The position numbers were made by a program, and so were the translations under genes. A DNA stretch of 6,861 bases from Shewanella sp. 10N.286.48.A6 (GTDB taxonomy: Bacteria > Pseudomonadota > Gammaproteobacteria > Enterobacterales > Shewanellaceae), in NCBI RefSeq assembly GCF_002873135.1, contig NZ_MCVI01000049.1:1-6861 (forward strand), in the 5' to 3' direction. Shown here one piece after another: positions 6,213-6,861 of this stretch. The first letter of the stretch is position 1, and each line of letters begins with the position of its first letter. A model generated the notes under the pieces. It made no database searches. It saw nothing but the letters and a program-made list of their open reading frames with translations, and was not told where the DNA came from.

Positions 6213-6826
6213 TACTTTATTACTTCCTTAATAATATTTTCAAATGGATATATTTGTACAAACTTTACCCCATCGGGTCCATCACCCTCCATAGCTTCAT
6301 ATAATAAAACTTTTTTACCTTCCCAAGCCTCCCTGGACGCTTTATCTTTAAGTTTAAAACCCAAATCCTTCGCAAACCTAGCTTCATTTTTTGTAAACAA
6401 CATCTGCATATGTTCGATGATCTCATCTTCGGTTTGTTTGATAAGTTCAGGGTCTTGTCTTAACTTAACCTTGGCAACATCATCTAGGTTTTCACCGACT
6501 GAAATCACGTCAGGCGTATATAAATAAAATCGACCTGAATTGCCATTCTTTATGTATCGTAACAAATCGGTATACAATTGCTGAGTATCTTTTGCGACAG
6601 CTTTAATACCATCCGTCGACTTTTGCGGTGAAGTCCCCATTGCATTGTTTAAACGTGTTTTATACGTAGATGCAAAATGATTTTTTACTTCGACGATAAA
6701 TTCTTTACCATTGATTGTTGCCACTATATCTGCGCGTCTACCCGCAAAAATAGCGCCACTTGCGACCTTTAAAATATCCTCGAATTTTTCAATATCATGA
6801 ATTTGCACATCACTACGCTTTAACAT
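6212..6826 (-). CDS. PD-(D/E)XK nuclease-fold protein, probable toxin domain (module 1)
   Basis: A 204-residue protein that reads as a compact nuclease domain. What is seen: an N-terminal helix region (about 10-25), then GRRADIVATING with Asp33, followed by FIVEVKNHF with Glu46-Val-Lys48. This is the D...ExK core of the PD-(D/E)XK (restriction endonuclease-like) superfamily. A later helix, KDTQQLYTDL (79-88), carries Gln82/Gln83, a position often occupied in this fold, and a strand GRFYLYTPDV (98-107) follows. No signal peptide or membrane segment is visible. The ATG at 6826 is supported by an in-frame TAA at 6833-6835, so the frame cannot extend upstream; no Shine-Dalgarno site precedes it. 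Its TAA overlaps the next ATG by one base (TAATG), so the two genes are likely translationally coupled. Inference: DNA-cleaving toxin tip neutralised by the next gene. A restriction- or defence-type nuclease is the alternative. The fold call is fairly firm, the toxin role moderate. Confidence 0.72.
   Translation of the reverse strand: MLKRSDVQIHDIEKFEDILKVASGAIFAGRRADIVATINGKEFIVEVKNHFASTYKTRLNNAMGTSPQKSTDGIKAVAKDTQQLYTDLLRYIKNGNSGRFYLYTPDVISVGENLDDVAKVKLRQDPELIKQTEDEIIEHMQMLFTKNEARFAKDLGFKLKDKASREAWEGKKVLLYEAMEGDGPDGVKFVQIYPFENIIKEVIK
6222..6229 (-). promoter_or_regulatory. Shine-Dalgarno site of the 495-residue propeller gene
   Basis: AAGGAAGT on the minus strand, inside the end of the nuclease gene, with about 10 nt between GGAAG and the ATG at 6212. 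It is the strongest ribosome binding site in the window. Confidence 0.7.
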
Positions 6827-6842
6827 ATCTATTTAACAAAGT

Positions 6843-6861
6843 AATTAACAAAGCCACCCAT
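6843..6861 (-). repeat. Inverted module-edge repeat upstream of module 1
   Basis: The plus strand reads AATTAACAAAGCCACCCAT and runs to the window edge. It is in inverse orientation relative to the cores and matches 2171-2188 with a one-base shift. It ends 16 bp before the ATG of the 204-residue nuclease gene. Its full extent is cut off. Confidence 0.7.

Noticed and set aside
6174..6527. Plus-strand 117-residue ORF
   Set aside because: Antisense shadow of the 204-residue nuclease gene, whose motifs are convincing.

Overview
The window looks like an accessory region of an AT-rich gammaproteobacterium. A marine Shewanella-, Vibrio- or Alteromonadales-like host would fit, judging only from base composition, Shine-Dalgarno sites and the type of genes. 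No housekeeping gene is present to settle the taxonomy.

All six credible genes lie on the minus strand and form three consecutive two-gene modules. In transcription order they are: (1) 6826-6212, a 204-residue PD-(D/E)XK nuclease-like protein, followed by 6212-4725, a 495-residue PQQ-like beta-propeller protein; (2) 4591-3710, a 293-residue protein with a second, different PD-(D/E)XK-like signature, followed by 3703-2351, a 450-residue acidic protein of unknown family; (3) 2168-1866, a 100-residue orphan ORF with no good start, followed by 1869-337, a 510-residue beta-propeller protein paralogous to the one in module 1. Within each module the two genes touch or nearly touch (1-bp overlap, 6-bp gap, 4-bp overlap). 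Between modules there are 130-180 bp of non-coding, repeat-rich DNA.

The best reading, which is inference, is an array of polymorphic-toxin C-terminal domain and immunity cassettes, of the kind found downstream of Rhs, CDI or type VI secretion effectors. The first gene of each module would be the toxin tip and the second its neutraliser. The second genes have clear Shine-Dalgarno sites. The first genes have none, or a poorly spaced one, and two of them begin with GTG or TTG right beside the repeats. That is expected if toxin tips are kept as silent donors and immunity is expressed.

The repeats are one family. A 28-bp core (positions 72-99, 267-294, 2233-2260, 4682-4709, plus degenerate or rearranged copies at 114-155 and 2302-2329) marks the downstream edge of modules. 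A short inverted version containing AAAGCCACCCAT marks the upstream edge of modules 1 and 3 (6843-6861 and 2171-2188). The first 336 bases hold no gene, only three stacked copies of this repeat. The most interesting points are the use of large beta-propeller proteins as apparent immunity partners for unrelated toxins, and a repeat-delimited cassette organisation that resembles but does not match integron attC sites.
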